From positions 1 to 52,924 of the forward strand of contig JAVLUG010000026.1 of the NCBI GenBank assembly GCA_031629035.1: a stretch of 52,924 nt of DNA, read 5' to 3'. This document shows positions 36,434-45,600 of the stretch, piece by piece. Below the pieces are notes generated by a model. That model saw only the letters and a program-made list of their open reading frames with translations. It ran no database searches and was not told the DNA's origin. The position numbers were made by a program, and so were the translations under genes. The stretch's first letter is position 1; every line of letters starts with the position of its first letter. This stretch comes from MVYY01 sp012517575 (GTDB taxonomy: Bacteria; Bacteroidota; Bacteroidia; Bacteroidales; Paludibacteraceae).

Positions 36434-37000
36434 ATGAACGAAGTAAATTTGAATGAGACTCATTCTGAAGTGCAAAATCCCGTTCCGTCGGAGCCATCAA
36501 GAAAAAAAGGTTTTTTTCGGACATTTATTTCCGGCCATACAGGAGTTTTCGTTTTGCTGTGTTTGCTGATAGCAGTTGTTATTGTTGCATTTATTCGTAT
36601 TAAGTTGTTGGAACGGAGTTTTAACAAGCAGCGAGAAACTTTACAGGTTCAATATCAAACAAAAGTGGACAGCGTTCTTCAATCGGACAGGCTGACAACT
36701 GCCAAAGTATTTTCATGGGCGGTGAGAAGTGAATTGATACGTGATAACCGAGATCAGGTAAATCAGTTTTTTATGAATTTTATCAAGGAACCCGGCGTAA
36801 AGAAAATCAAACTCATTGATCCTGTCTCGGCAAAAGCAATTATTTCTACCGATAAAAAAGAAGAAGGTTTGGTTTTTGCCGACCCGGCTATTTTTACCGA
36901 AGAAATTGCTATACGCCATCGTGATTCCGTAACTCAAATTATTTCTCCAGTTATGGGTCTGAATGAAAAAATTGGTGTTTTGGTTATTGAATACGAATAA
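36434..37000 (+). CDS. Uncharacterised single-pass membrane protein with possible periplasmic sensor-like domain
   Basis: I do not recognise the family with certainty. The 188-residue protein has a cytoplasmic N-terminus rich in Glu, Asn and Pro (1-30), one strong transmembrane helix at about 38-57, a coiled-coil-like stretch (about 60-85) and a soluble domain to the end. The order helix, coil, then VRSELIRDNRDQVNQFFMNF, VKKIKLIDPVSAKAIIST and GLNEKIGVLVIEYE recalls extracytoplasmic sensor domains, but no kinase or output domain follows. It has its own terminator and stands between rluB and the DUF2723 gene. Confidence 0.7.
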   Translation: MNEVNLNETHSEVQNPVPSEPSRKKGFFRTFISGHTGVFVLLCLLIAVVIVAFIRIKLLERSFNKQRETLQVQYQTKVDSVLQSDRLTTAKVFSWAVRSELIRDNRDQVNQFFMNFIKEPGVKKIKLIDPVSAKAIISTDKKEEGLVFADPAIFTEEIAIRHRDSVTQIISPVMGLNEKIGVLVIEYE

Positions 37001-37021
37001 ATTCCTTTTTTGCCAATTTAC

Positions 37022-37057
37022 AAAGGCTGTTTAAAATTTTTTTGATCAGCCTTTTTT
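37022..37057 (+). terminator. Rho-independent terminator after the 188-residue membrane protein gene
   Basis: AAAGGCTG (37022-37029) pairs with CAGCCTTT (37047-37054), loop 17 nt, followed by further T residues. It begins 22 bases past the stop codon. Confidence 0.75.
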
Positions 37058-37137
37058 AATTTGTACGGATTTTTTTATTTCAACTTTAAATATAAGTTGG
37101 GGAACCCACTTCGACTTTTTAAAACAAATTTTCTTTG

Positions 37138-37145
37138 TACCTTTG
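37138..37145 (+). promoter_or_regulatory. Promoter -7 element for the DUF2723 gene cluster
   Basis: TACCTTTG matches TAnnTTTG and lies 45 bases before the start codon; a CTTT lies 19 bases upstream in place of TTTG. Confidence 0.5.
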
Positions 37146-37189
37146 GAGACTTTTAATATTTTCAGCAAAAGAAGCTAAAAAATTTTTCA

Positions 37190-40100
37190 ATGAATGATTC
37201 AATGAAACGATTCAAATCTCTCAACATTATTTTTGGCTGGGTAGCCTTTGTTATTGCAACTGTAACGTATTTGCTCACTTTGGAACCAACGGCAAGTTTT
37301 TGGGATTGCGGCGAGTTCATATCCACTGCGTACAAGCTGGATGTGGGTCATCCTCCCGGAGCGCCATTTTTTATGCTGACAGCAAGATTTTTCACGCTTT
37401 TCACTTCCGATCCCACACGCGTTGCCGTTATGGTAAACACTTTGTCGGGGTTGTGCAGCGGCTTGACTATTTTGTTCCTTTTCTGGACCATCACACATTT
37501 GGCTCGCAAGATTGTTATCAAGTCTGACGAAGATTATACAACCGGTAACATTATTATCATTCTTGGTGCCGGACTGCTGGGAGCTTTGGCTTACGCATTT
37601 TCTGATACTTTCTGGTTTTCGGCTGTTGAAGGAGAAGTTTATGCTTACTCTTCGCTCTTTACTGCAGTTGTATTTTGGCTGATACTGAAATGGGAAGAAA
37701 CTGCCGACGAACCGGGATCGGATCGGTGGTTGTTGCTGATTGCTTATTTAATGGGCTTGTCCATTGGCGTTCACCTTTTAAATTTGTTGGCAATTCCTGC
37801 AATTGTACTGGTTTATTATTTCAAAAAATTCACACCATCCTTTAAGGGTGTTTTATTGGCTTTGTTTGGTTCGGTGGTAATTTTGGCAGTTGTTTTGTTC
37901 GGAATTATTCCTGGATTTGTTCAAGTTGCCAGCTGGTTTGAGCTTTTGTTTGTCAATCAACTGGGATTTGCTTTCAATTCAGGACTTTTTGTTTACATTA
38001 TTCTTTCGATTGCAGCTCTTACTTGGGCTATTTACGAATCTTATGTTAACAAAAACTATTTCAGAATTGTATTGTCTTTTCTCATAGCCATTACTTTAGT
38101 AGGTATTCCGTTTTTCGGACAACATATAGTGCTGGGCATAATTCTGGTAGCAGCCTTGAGCTTTTATTTCTATAAATGGAGAGATAAAGTCAATGTTCAT
38201 TGGATTCATACTTCTATTCTGATGATTACCTTAATGTTGATTGGATATTCTACTTACAGTGTAATTGTTATTCGTTCTGCTGCCAATCCACCTATGGATC
38301 AGAATTCGCCCGATAACGTATTTTCTTTGCGGTATTATTTGAATCGTGAACAGTATGGAGATCGACCACTTATTTATGGTCCTGTTTACAATGCTCCGGT
38401 AAAACTTCGCGTAGAAGGCAATATGTGTATTCCGGAAGAAGATTTGGGAGAAGCAATGTATGCACCGAAACCCAAAAAATCGCCCAACGAAAAAGACCAG
38501 TACATCCTTACCGGTTATAAAATGGACTATAAAATGGATGAAAGGTTCAATATGTTTTTCCCTCGCATGTACAGCAACAACAGTTCTCACATTGAAGCCT
38601 ACAAAGTTTGGGGAAAAGTAAAGGGAAAGCCCATCACTTTTGACTACTGTGGACAGGAACGAACGGAAATGAAACCGACTTTTACCGAAAATCTTCGTTT
38701 CTTTTTCGATTACCAGCTGAATTTTATGTACTGGCGCTATTTTTTATGGAATTTCAGTGGACGACAGAACGACTTGCAAGGAAATGGTGCGATAGACAAG
38801 GGAAACTGGATAACAGGAATCAATTTTATCGACAAATATCTGGTGGGAAATCAAACGAATCTTCCAACTTCTTTGGCAGAAAACAAAGGAAGAAACACCT
38901 ATTATTTATTGCCTCTGATTTTGGGAATTTTGGGCATACTGTCTCAAATTTATGGCGGAAAAAAGGGACAACACGATTTCTGGGTAACTTTTCTTCTGTT
39001 TTTTATGACTGGTATAGCCATTGTAGTGTACCTGAATCAGACACCTTATCAGCCTCGAGAAAGAGATTATGCCTATGCCGGTTCGTTTTATGCTTTCAGT
39101 ATCTGGATTGGGTTGGGAATTCTGGAAGTTTTTAAATCGTTTAAAAAATACATCCCTGCTACAGTTAGCTCCATTATAGTTACTTTGCTTTGTTTGTGCG
39201 TGCCGGCGCTAATGGCTTCTGAAAACTGGGACGATCATGACCGGAGCGGACGTTTCACGGCTCGTGATTTTGGGCAGAATTATCTTGAATCCTGTCGACC
39301 GAATGCCATTATCTTCACCAACGGCGATAATGATACTTTCCCTTTGTGGTACAATCAGGAAGTAGAAGGTAAAAGAACTGACATAAGAGTTTGCAATTTA
39401 AGTTATTTGCAAACCGACTGGTACATCGATCAGATGAAACGCGAAGCATACAAATCGGCACCGTTGCCTATATCGTGGGAACCTGAAGATTATATTTCGG
39501 GTAAAAATGAAGTGGTTTCGGTGGAAGACTTTATTAAGCAGCCGGTTGACGTAAAAACCATCATGGATTTTATTCGGAGTTCCGACCCTCAAACCAAAAT
39601 AAATGGGGAATCCGTTATACCGACAAAACAAATTTATATTCCTGTTGATGCTCAGCAGGTTATAAAAACTGGAACTGTTAAACCCGAAAGAGCAGCCGAA
39701 ATTGTTCCAAGAATTGATTTCAACCTGAAAAACAGGCTTACCAAAAGTGAACTGATGGTAATAGAAATGTTGAAGGAAAACAACTGGAATCGCCCGATGT
39801 ATTTTGCCGTAACGGTGGGAGATGATTATTATCTGGGACTGAATGATCATTTTGAACTGACAGGTATGGCTTATCAAATAGTGCCGGTTGGAGCAAAAGG
39901 AGCTGGGCCGGGTGTAAATACGGATGAAATGTACGAAAATGTGATGCACAAATTCCGTTTTGGAGGAATAAATAATCCGAAAGTTTACATTGATGAAAAC
40001 ATTGGCAGGATGTGCCGCACACACCGCATGTTTATCGGACAGTTGGCGGGAGCGTTGTTGGCAAAGGGAGACAGCGTAAAAGCCAAAACAGTACTCGACT

Positions 40101-40417
40101 ATTGCAATAAAATGATTCCTGGAACTACTGTTCGTCATGATTATACTTCTGTTCAGTTGGCTGATTACTATTATAAACTTGGCGAAATTAAGAAAGGTGA
40201 TGCCATAATGAATGCGGTAGCCAAAGACTGTGTGGAGTATTTGAACTGGGGTTTCAGTTTGACTCCTTCGCAGCAAAACAGCATCACGGGAGAAATAGGT
40301 AACAATTATGCCGTACTCAATCAGGTGTTGCGCATTTGCGACGAAAACAAGCGGAAAAATATCCTGGATAAGTATCTTCCCAGCTATATGCAATATTCGC
40401 GACATTTTCAGATGTAA
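37190..40417 (+). CDS. DUF2723 multi-pass membrane protein (GT-C glycosyltransferase-like)
   Basis: This 1075-residue protein belongs to DUF2723, a Bacteroidota-rich family related to protein O-mannosyltransferases. The N-terminal half has about ten or more transmembrane helices. The first extracytoplasmic loop holds WDCGEF (38-43), with acidic residues placed as in GT-C enzymes, and GHPPGAP (53-59). Past a middle soluble part, PYQPRERDYAYAGSFY precedes the last helices and TNGDNDTFPLWY marks the soluble C-terminal domain. The gene is directly followed, with no gap, by a polysaccharide deacetylase, suggesting an envelope glycan or glycoprotein role. The donor and acceptor are unknown. ATG at 37202 (MKRFKSL) is an equally good start. 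Confidence 0.85.
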   Translation: MNDSMKRFKSLNIIFGWVAFVIATVTYLLTLEPTASFWDCGEFISTAYKLDVGHPPGAPFFMLTARFFTLFTSDPTRVAVMVNTLSGLCSGLTILFLFWTITHLARKIVIKSDEDYTTGNIIIILGAGLLGALAYAFSDTFWFSAVEGEVYAYSSLFTAVVFWLILKWEETADEPGSDRWLLLIAYLMGLSIGVHLLNLLAIPAIVLVYYFKKFTPSFKGVLLALFGSVVILAVVLFGIIPGFVQVASWFELLFVNQLGFAFNSGLFVYIILSIAALTWAIYESYVNKNYFRIVLSFLIAITLVGIPFFGQHIVLGIILVAALSFYFYKWRDKVNVHWIHTSILMITLMLIGYSTYSVIVIRSAANPPMDQNSPDNVFSLRYYLNREQYGDRPLIYGPVYNAPVKLRVEGNMCIPEEDLGEAMYAPKPKKSPNEKDQYILTGYKMDYKMDERFNMFFPRMYSNNSSHIEAYKVWGKVKGKPITFDYCGQERTEMKPTFTENLRFFFDYQLNFMYWRYFLWNFSGRQNDLQGNGAIDKGNWITGINFIDKYLVGNQTNLPTSLAENKGRNTYYLLPLILGILGILSQIYGGKKGQHDFWVTFLLFFMTGIAIVVYLNQTPYQPRERDYAYAGSFYAFSIWIGLGILEVFKSFKKYIPATVSSIIVTLLCLCVPALMASENWDDHDRSGRFTARDFGQNYLESCRPNAIIFTNGDNDTFPLWYNQEVEGKRTDIRVCNLSYLQTDWYIDQMKREAYKSAPLPISWEPEDYISGKNEVVSVEDFIKQPVDVKTIMDFIRSSDPQTKINGESVIPTKQIYIPVDAQQVIKTGTVKPERAAEIVPRIDFNLKNRLTKSELMVIEMLKENNWNRPMYFAVTVGDDYYLGLNDHFELTGMAYQIVPVGAKGAGPGVNTDEMYENVMHKFRFGGINNPKVYIDENIGRMCRTHRMFIGQLAGALLAKGDSVKAKTVLDYCNKMIPGTTVRHDYTSVQLADYYYKLGEIKKGDAIMNAVAKDCVEYLNWGFSLTPSQQNSITGEIGNNYAVLNQVLRICDENKRKNILDKYLPSYMQYSRHFQM

Positions 40418-41026
40418 ATGAATTGTCAGTTACCTACTGTATTGCGTCCGCTGATAGGAAGAAACTATTTGTGGAGAAAAAATTCTTCGGAAAAAGTTGT
40501 TTATCTGACTTTTGATGATGGACCGGTGCCTGAGGTTACGCCTCAGGTACTCAGTGTACTTGATGATTTTAATATTAAAGCTACTTTTTTCTGTGTGGGC
40601 GACAATGTGAACAAATATCCGGAACTGTACCGAGAAATTCTTTTGAAGGGACACAGTGTTGGGAATCACACTTTTCACCATTTAAACGGATTTAAAGTAG
40701 AACATGAACAATATCTGAATGATGTGGAACAGGCTTCGCAGCTGATCGATAGCCGGTTGTTTCGTCCACCTTATGGGAAACTTACCCGCAGGGAGAAAAA
40801 AATATTGGAACAGAAATTTCAAATTGTGCTGTGGGATGTCATATCGTATGATTATGACCGAAATTTATCGCCTTCACAAGTTTTGGAAAATGTGAAACAA
40901 AATTCAAGAAATGGTTCAGTGATTTTGTTTCACGATTCCGTGAAGGCAAAAAACAATATGTTGTCTGTCCTTCCTGATGCCATAAATTTTTTGTTGGCAA
41001 AAGGTTTTCGTTTCGAAAGACTTTGA
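40418..41026 (+). CDS. Polysaccharide deacetylase (NodB/CE4 family)
   Basis: The 202-residue protein has the NodB homology domain: TFDDGPVPEVT (motif 1, catalytic and metal-binding Asp), GNHTFHH (motif 2, the two metal-binding histidines), RPPYG (motif 3), WDVISYDYD (motif 4) and VILFHDS (motif 5). It should remove N-acetyl or O-acetyl groups from a glycan, perhaps peptidoglycan or a surface polymer. No signal peptide is visible, so it may work in the cytoplasm or reach the envelope in another way. The start codon follows the DUF2723 stop codon immediately, so translation is probably coupled. Confidence 0.9.
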   Translation: MNCQLPTVLRPLIGRNYLWRKNSSEKVVYLTFDDGPVPEVTPQVLSVLDDFNIKATFFCVGDNVNKYPELYREILLKGHSVGNHTFHHLNGFKVEHEQYLNDVEQASQLIDSRLFRPPYGKLTRREKKILEQKFQIVLWDVISYDYDRNLSPSQVLENVKQNSRNGSVILFHDSVKAKNNMLSVLPDAINFLLAKGFRFERL

Positions 41027-41095
41027 TGTTTTTTATTGTTTGTCAGAAATTCTGATTAATTTATAACCTGTATTTTTTTACTGAAAATTGAGTTC

Positions 41096-42370
41096 ATGAA
41101 AGAATCTGTTTTGCAATATGTCTGGCAGCACAAGCTTTTTTTACAGAGCAATCTGCAAACAGCCGATGGCGAAAAAGTGGAAGTCATTGATGTGGGCAAA
41201 TGCAATACGGATGCGGGACCTGATTTCTTTAATTCAAAAATAAAAATCGACGGGACCCTTTGGGTGGGGAATGTGGAAATTCATTCACGATCCTCGGAAT
41301 GGATAAAGCACGGGCACCAGAAAGATAAAGCTTATGATACGGTGATATTGCATGTGGTGGCAGAAACTGATGGAGAAGTTTTCAGAACAGACGGTACAAA
41401 AATTCCTCAGCTGGTGTTGCCTTTTTCAAAAGATATTGAAGCAAATTACGATTCTTTGTTGAACAACAATAAATGGATTCCTTGCGCAGACAAAATTGAA
41501 AATATTTCCGATATTTTTATTCAAAGTTGGAAAAATGCTTTGCTAGTAGAGCGACTGGAACAAAAAATGACAGAGATAGAAAATTTGTTGATGCAAAACC
41601 ATTTTCATTGGGAGGAAGCTTTTTATGTTGTCATTGCTCGGAATTTTGGCTTTGGTACCAATGGTCAGGCTTTCGAAACGCTTGCAAAATCTGTTCCGCT
41701 AAATATTTTGGCAAAGCACAAGGACAATTTGTTGCAGTTGGAAGCCATTTTGTTTGGCCAAGCCGGTTTGCTGCCTGCTGATGCTTTGGATGATTACACC
41801 ATGCAATTGGAAAAGGAATATGCTTTTTTGAAAAACAAATTTTCTTTGCAGCCTATCGACTGCAGCCAATGGAAATTATTCAGACTCAGACCTTATAATT
41901 TTCCTCATGTTAGAATTGCACAATTTGCTTCTCTTGTACATCAATCATCAAAACTTTTCTCAAAAATTATCGAAACTCCAAATTTGGAACCGATGAAAGA
42001 TATGTTTTCCTGCAAGCCTTCAAATTATTGGCAAACACATTATCTGTTTGGCTCTGCCAGTCCAAAAAGCACCAAACAGCTCGGATTGTATTCGATTTAC
42101 AGCCTTATAATCAATACGATTGTTCCTTTTCTATTTTGCTACGCTTCAAAAAAGAACAATGAAGATTTAAAAGAGAAATCTTTGCATTTGCTGGAAGCTA
42201 TTCCGTCAGAAAAAAATGCCATTGTCAAAGGGTGGAGAAATATTGGAATCGCATCCAATTCGGCTTTTGATTCACAGGCCCTTATTCAGTTGAAAAAGCA
42301 ATATTGCGATACAAAAAAATGTTTGTTTTGCAGAATTGGACACAAAGTATTAACGTTGCAAACAACCTGA
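41096..42370 (+). CDS. DUF2851 family protein of unknown function
   Basis: The 424-residue protein matches the Bacteroidota family DUF2851: EVIDVGKCNTDAGPDFFNSK near the start, GNVEIHSRSSEWIKHGHQKD, YDTVILHVVAETDGEVFRTDG and the ending C-DTKKCLFCRIG (about 408-420, a Cys-rich tail). No signal peptide or membrane helix is evident. I cannot assign a reaction; the N-terminal part has a beta-rich, nuclease-like look (N-x-D-A-G-P-D-F and V-E-I-H), but this is not established. It sits 69 bases after the deacetylase and 12 bases before the Ig-like lipoprotein gene. Confidence 0.8.
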   Translation: MKESVLQYVWQHKLFLQSNLQTADGEKVEVIDVGKCNTDAGPDFFNSKIKIDGTLWVGNVEIHSRSSEWIKHGHQKDKAYDTVILHVVAETDGEVFRTDGTKIPQLVLPFSKDIEANYDSLLNNNKWIPCADKIENISDIFIQSWKNALLVERLEQKMTEIENLLMQNHFHWEEAFYVVIARNFGFGTNGQAFETLAKSVPLNILAKHKDNLLQLEAILFGQAGLLPADALDDYTMQLEKEYAFLKNKFSLQPIDCSQWKLFRLRPYNFPHVRIAQFASLVHQSSKLFSKIIETPNLEPMKDMFSCKPSNYWQTHYLFGSASPKSTKQLGLYSIYSLIINTIVPFLFCYASKKNNEDLKEKSLHLLEAIPSEKNAIVKGWRNIGIASNSAFDSQALIQLKKQYCDTKKCLFCRIGHKVLTLQTT

Positions 42371-42382
42371 TTTGAAACAACA

Positions 42383-44218
42383 ATGAGATTAGATTTTTTT
42401 AAAACTATCATTTTTTCAGGATTCATTTTGTCGGTTGTTGGGTGCGCCAACAAAGCACAAGGCCCTACCGGCGGTCCGAAAGATTCCATTCCGCCAAGTG
42501 TTGTCCGTTCTGTTCCGTCCAATGGGGCATTAAATTTTAAGAAAAAACAGATTCTGATCGATTTTGATGAAAATGTCAGTATCGAAAAAGCGGCCGAAAA
42601 TGTGCTTATCTCTCCTCCTCAGGTGAAGCCGCCTGAAGTAACAGCTATTGGGAAGAGAGTAACGGTTAATTTACAGGACGATTTGAAAGACAGTACCACT
42701 TATACCATTAATTTTGGAAGTACTATTGTAGATTTGAACGAAAAAAATCCATTAAAAAATTTCTCCTTTTCATTTTCTACAGGCAATCAAATTGATACCT
42801 TACAAGTAAAAGGTACGGTTATCAATGCCGAAGATTTGAATCCTGTTTCGGGTGTTACGGTTGGCGTTTACAAAAATTTATCCGATACGGTTTTTACCAA
42901 ACAACCTTTTTTAAGAATTGGAAAGTCAGATGATGCGGGAAAATTTTCAGTAGAAAATTTGAAAAAAGATACCTTCAAAATTTATGCGTTGGGTGATGCT
43001 AACAGAGATTATTTTTATCAGCCGGGAGAAGGTCTTGCATTTACCGATTCTCTGATTGTTCCGGGTTTTTTCAGAGAAGAAGTGATGGATACGGTGTGGA
43101 AAGATTCTGTTCAAATCGATACCATTCGTTCCATAGTGCGAACGCATTTTATACCCGATAACGTTCTGCTGAAATATTTTAAAGAAAACAAAAAACGACA
43201 ATATTTCATTAAGGCTGAACGAACTTTACCTTATGCTTTTTCTTTATTTTTCAATGCGCCTATGACCAAATTGCCAACCTTGAAACCAATAGATTTTGAA
43301 TGGGATGGCAAGTATATTCTTCAGAAAAACAATACGATGGACAGTCTGACTTACTGGATGACCGATTCATTGGTTTGGAAAAAAGATACGTTGCAGTTTG
43401 AAATGAGTTATCAGAAAACTGATTCGCTTTTTCGACTTATCCCTGCAACCGATACATTGAAAATTTTCATGCGTACTGCTCGCTCTAATGCCAGAAATTC
43501 CAAAGATAAAAAAGAATCTGCTTTGCGAGTAAAAATGGAGCAAAACTATCCGTTTACGACCAATATTGCCGGTTCGTTTGAAATTTATCAGCCAGTTATT
43601 TTTCGTTTTAGCACGCCTTTGGCTCAGTATGACTTATCAAAAATTTCTCTTGTTCAAAGAGTTGACACGCTTTTAAAGCCTTTGCCCGTTAATTGGCGAC
43701 AGGTAGATTCTACCAAAATGGTTTATGCTATCGATTACAAGTGGGAACCGGAAAAAAATTATGAGTTGACGGTCGATTCGGCTGCATTTACCAGCATATA
43801 TCAGCAAACCAGTAAAAAATATTCCGGCAAATTCAAAATTCGTTCATTGGATGAATATAGTTCGGTGATTATGGTATTGGAAAATTTTGTTCCCAACGCC
43901 GTGATTCAAATTTTGGATGCCAAAGATGCTGTTATTGCTTCAAAGCAGGCTCAGGAAAAAGGAACCATTTTCCAATATCTGAAACCCGGCGATTATTATG
44001 CCCGACTTTTTTTGGATGAGAATGGAAACGGGAAATGGGATACGGGAGACTTTGCCACACACAAACAGCCTGAAGAGGTTTTCTATTATCCGAAAAAAAT
44101 GACTTTGATGCCCAATTGGGAATTTGAGGAAACATGGGATTACCTTAAAGTGCCTCTGCTTGAGCAGAAGCCCAAGGAAATTCGCAAAGATGCCGGAAAG
44201 AAAACATCAGGAAATTGA
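42383..44218 (+). CDS. Lipoprotein with Ig-like domain (Big_5/SbsA-Ig type)
   Basis: The 611-residue protein has a lipoprotein signal ending LSVVGC (Cys21). After it, AQGPTGGPKDSIPPSVVRSV leads into an Ig-like domain (about 36-135) with IDFDENVS, VTVNLQDDLKDSTTYTINFG and FSFSTGNQ. A second beta-rich domain with GKFSVENLKKDTFKIYALGD (about 190-210) looks like a carboxypeptidase-regulatory or prealbumin-like repeat. The C-terminal part has LKPGDYYARLFLDENGNGKWDTG (key part DENGNGKWD), a calcium-like loop near 550. It is probably a surface or periplasmic structural protein; the function is unknown. It is the last of four plus-strand envelope genes and lies 12 bases after DUF2851. Confidence 0.82.
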   Translation: MRLDFFKTIIFSGFILSVVGCANKAQGPTGGPKDSIPPSVVRSVPSNGALNFKKKQILIDFDENVSIEKAAENVLISPPQVKPPEVTAIGKRVTVNLQDDLKDSTTYTINFGSTIVDLNEKNPLKNFSFSFSTGNQIDTLQVKGTVINAEDLNPVSGVTVGVYKNLSDTVFTKQPFLRIGKSDDAGKFSVENLKKDTFKIYALGDANRDYFYQPGEGLAFTDSLIVPGFFREEVMDTVWKDSVQIDTIRSIVRTHFIPDNVLLKYFKENKKRQYFIKAERTLPYAFSLFFNAPMTKLPTLKPIDFEWDGKYILQKNNTMDSLTYWMTDSLVWKKDTLQFEMSYQKTDSLFRLIPATDTLKIFMRTARSNARNSKDKKESALRVKMEQNYPFTTNIAGSFEIYQPVIFRFSTPLAQYDLSKISLVQRVDTLLKPLPVNWRQVDSTKMVYAIDYKWEPEKNYELTVDSAAFTSIYQQTSKKYSGKFKIRSLDEYSSVIMVLENFVPNAVIQILDAKDAVIASKQAQEKGTIFQYLKPGDYYARLFLDENGNGKWDTGDFATHKQPEEVFYYPKKMTLMPNWEFEETWDYLKVPLLEQKPKEIRKDAGKKTSGN

Positions 44219-44259
44219 GTTTGGAAAAGGTTACCGAATAATTTTCAGGACACCACTTT

Positions 44260-45489
44260 TCAAAATAATTCCATATTTCCCATTTTACCTATAAAAAGAA
44301 TAACCCCTGTGCTGTTTTCGCGAATCACAAACAAAAATGGTTTGTTTACTTGAAATACCGGAATCATAGGAACTGACGTATATCCAATTTCAACTACCGT
44401 AACAGCTGCTGCTTCAGTTCCTTCTTCCGTAACTTCGATGTATGTATTGTGGAGTACCCTGGAAATAAAAAGATTTTCATCGGCAATATTGCTGAAATCG
44501 GCATTATCAGTAAACGCCAACTTCATGCCCATATCAATCAGCGGATCGTTTAAAAGGAATTTATTTTTACTACTGAATCGCGGAAAATAAACTTCTACTT
44601 CTCTCATAGATAAATTTTGAAGAATGCTATTCCACTGATCTACTGTAAGATATTTCAACAAATCTGCCGTTGTATTTCCATTTTTCGGTAAAATTACTGT
44701 CATGCTGAAAGCTTTGTTGCCGTAAGGCATATCCAGGTATTGAGCCTTTTCATCTTCTGCATAGGCAAAAGTATCTTTCTGAAACATCATGTTCACTTTC
44801 ACTTTCTCCCCAGCTTCGTTGGTAAAATCAGCCTGTGTAGTATTTTTCTTCTCGAATTGATGACGCCAGATTCCCTTGAAATAAATGGCATTGATCAAAT
44901 ACATCACGGCATCTTCAGGGATATTGTCTAAGACGGAAGGAATCAGATTGTTCGTTTTTTTAGCACACCATTGATTAATAGTATCTACCGCCCAAGCTTT
45001 TGAAAAATCGAGTTCTCGTACATACGCATCAAAATAATCAATATTCACGTTCAGAAAATCCGATTTTACCTGAAAACCGCTCCGATACCATAAAGAATTG
45101 GCAAGAGTGAGTTTGGTGGTCGGGTCAATGGTTGGAAGCGTGGTTTGCAAAATACGATAATATTCATTGATTTCCTCAACCGACATGCCACTCATTTTCA
45201 AAGCGCTTTCCATTTCGGATTTGGTTTCACCGGCTGCACCATTCCATGTCATTCCCAGCGCAATGCTGACACTTAAGGGAGAAATAAAAACATTCGTTTC
45301 TTTTGAAAAATCGATTACTTTACGAAATAAATCGAAGGCGAATTCATTGTCCTGTCCTACACGTTTTGCTTGTCCGTCGGTTAAAGCGATAGGTTTTGCA
45401 TCGGGCGGAAGTTGTGAAGTAGGTTCAGTTTCGTCATTGCACGAAACAATTCCGAGAACCAGAATGGCAAATAATAGAATTTTTTTCAT
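44260..45489 (-). CDS. Serpin family lipoprotein (protease inhibitor)
   Basis: Serpins trap serine or cysteine proteases by loop cleavage and conformational change. The 409-residue protein has a lipoprotein signal ending LGIVSC (Cys17), then a full serpin fold: NVFISPLSVSIALGMTWNGAAGET (key part ISPLSVS), LTLANSLWY, LINAIYFKGIW and NKPFLFVIREN, with GKMGN near the end. The hinge EEGTEAAAVT (355-364) keeps the small residues of inhibitory serpins; the scissile bond is near residues 370-375 (YTSVPM). It resembles miropin, the lipoprotein serpin of Tannerella forsythia, in anchor and hinge type. Target proteases are unknown; it may protect the cell from host or neighbour proteases. Confidence 0.93.
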   Translation of the reverse strand: MKKILLFAILVLGIVSCNDETEPTSQLPPDAKPIALTDGQAKRVGQDNEFAFDLFRKVIDFSKETNVFISPLSVSIALGMTWNGAAGETKSEMESALKMSGMSVEEINEYYRILQTTLPTIDPTTKLTLANSLWYRSGFQVKSDFLNVNIDYFDAYVRELDFSKAWAVDTINQWCAKKTNNLIPSVLDNIPEDAVMYLINAIYFKGIWRHQFEKKNTTQADFTNEAGEKVKVNMMFQKDTFAYAEDEKAQYLDMPYGNKAFSMTVILPKNGNTTADLLKYLTVDQWNSILQNLSMREVEVYFPRFSSKNKFLLNDPLIDMGMKLAFTDNADFSNIADENLFISRVLHNTYIEVTEEGTEAAAVTVVEIGYTSVPMIPVFQVNKPFLFVIRENSTGVILFIGKMGNMELF

Positions 45490-45600
45490 GTCAGTAATTT
45501 TTTGAGAGAGTAAGAATAAAATAAACTTTTAATGTTTTACGGATTACAGAAAATTCTGTTTTTATAATTGGATAAAACAATTTTTCCATGTTTCATGGGT

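Noticed and set aside
39398..40405. Minus-strand open frame of 335 codons opposite the DUF2723 gene
   Set aside because: The length is notable, but the product is rich in His, Ile, Phe and Tyr as expected from the reverse of a coding strand, with no motif, promoter or terminator.
45587..45599. Hairpin CCATG-TTT-CATGG just past the nth stop codon
   Set aside because: It is a 5-bp stem without a U-tract in the nth direction, so terminator function is not supported.
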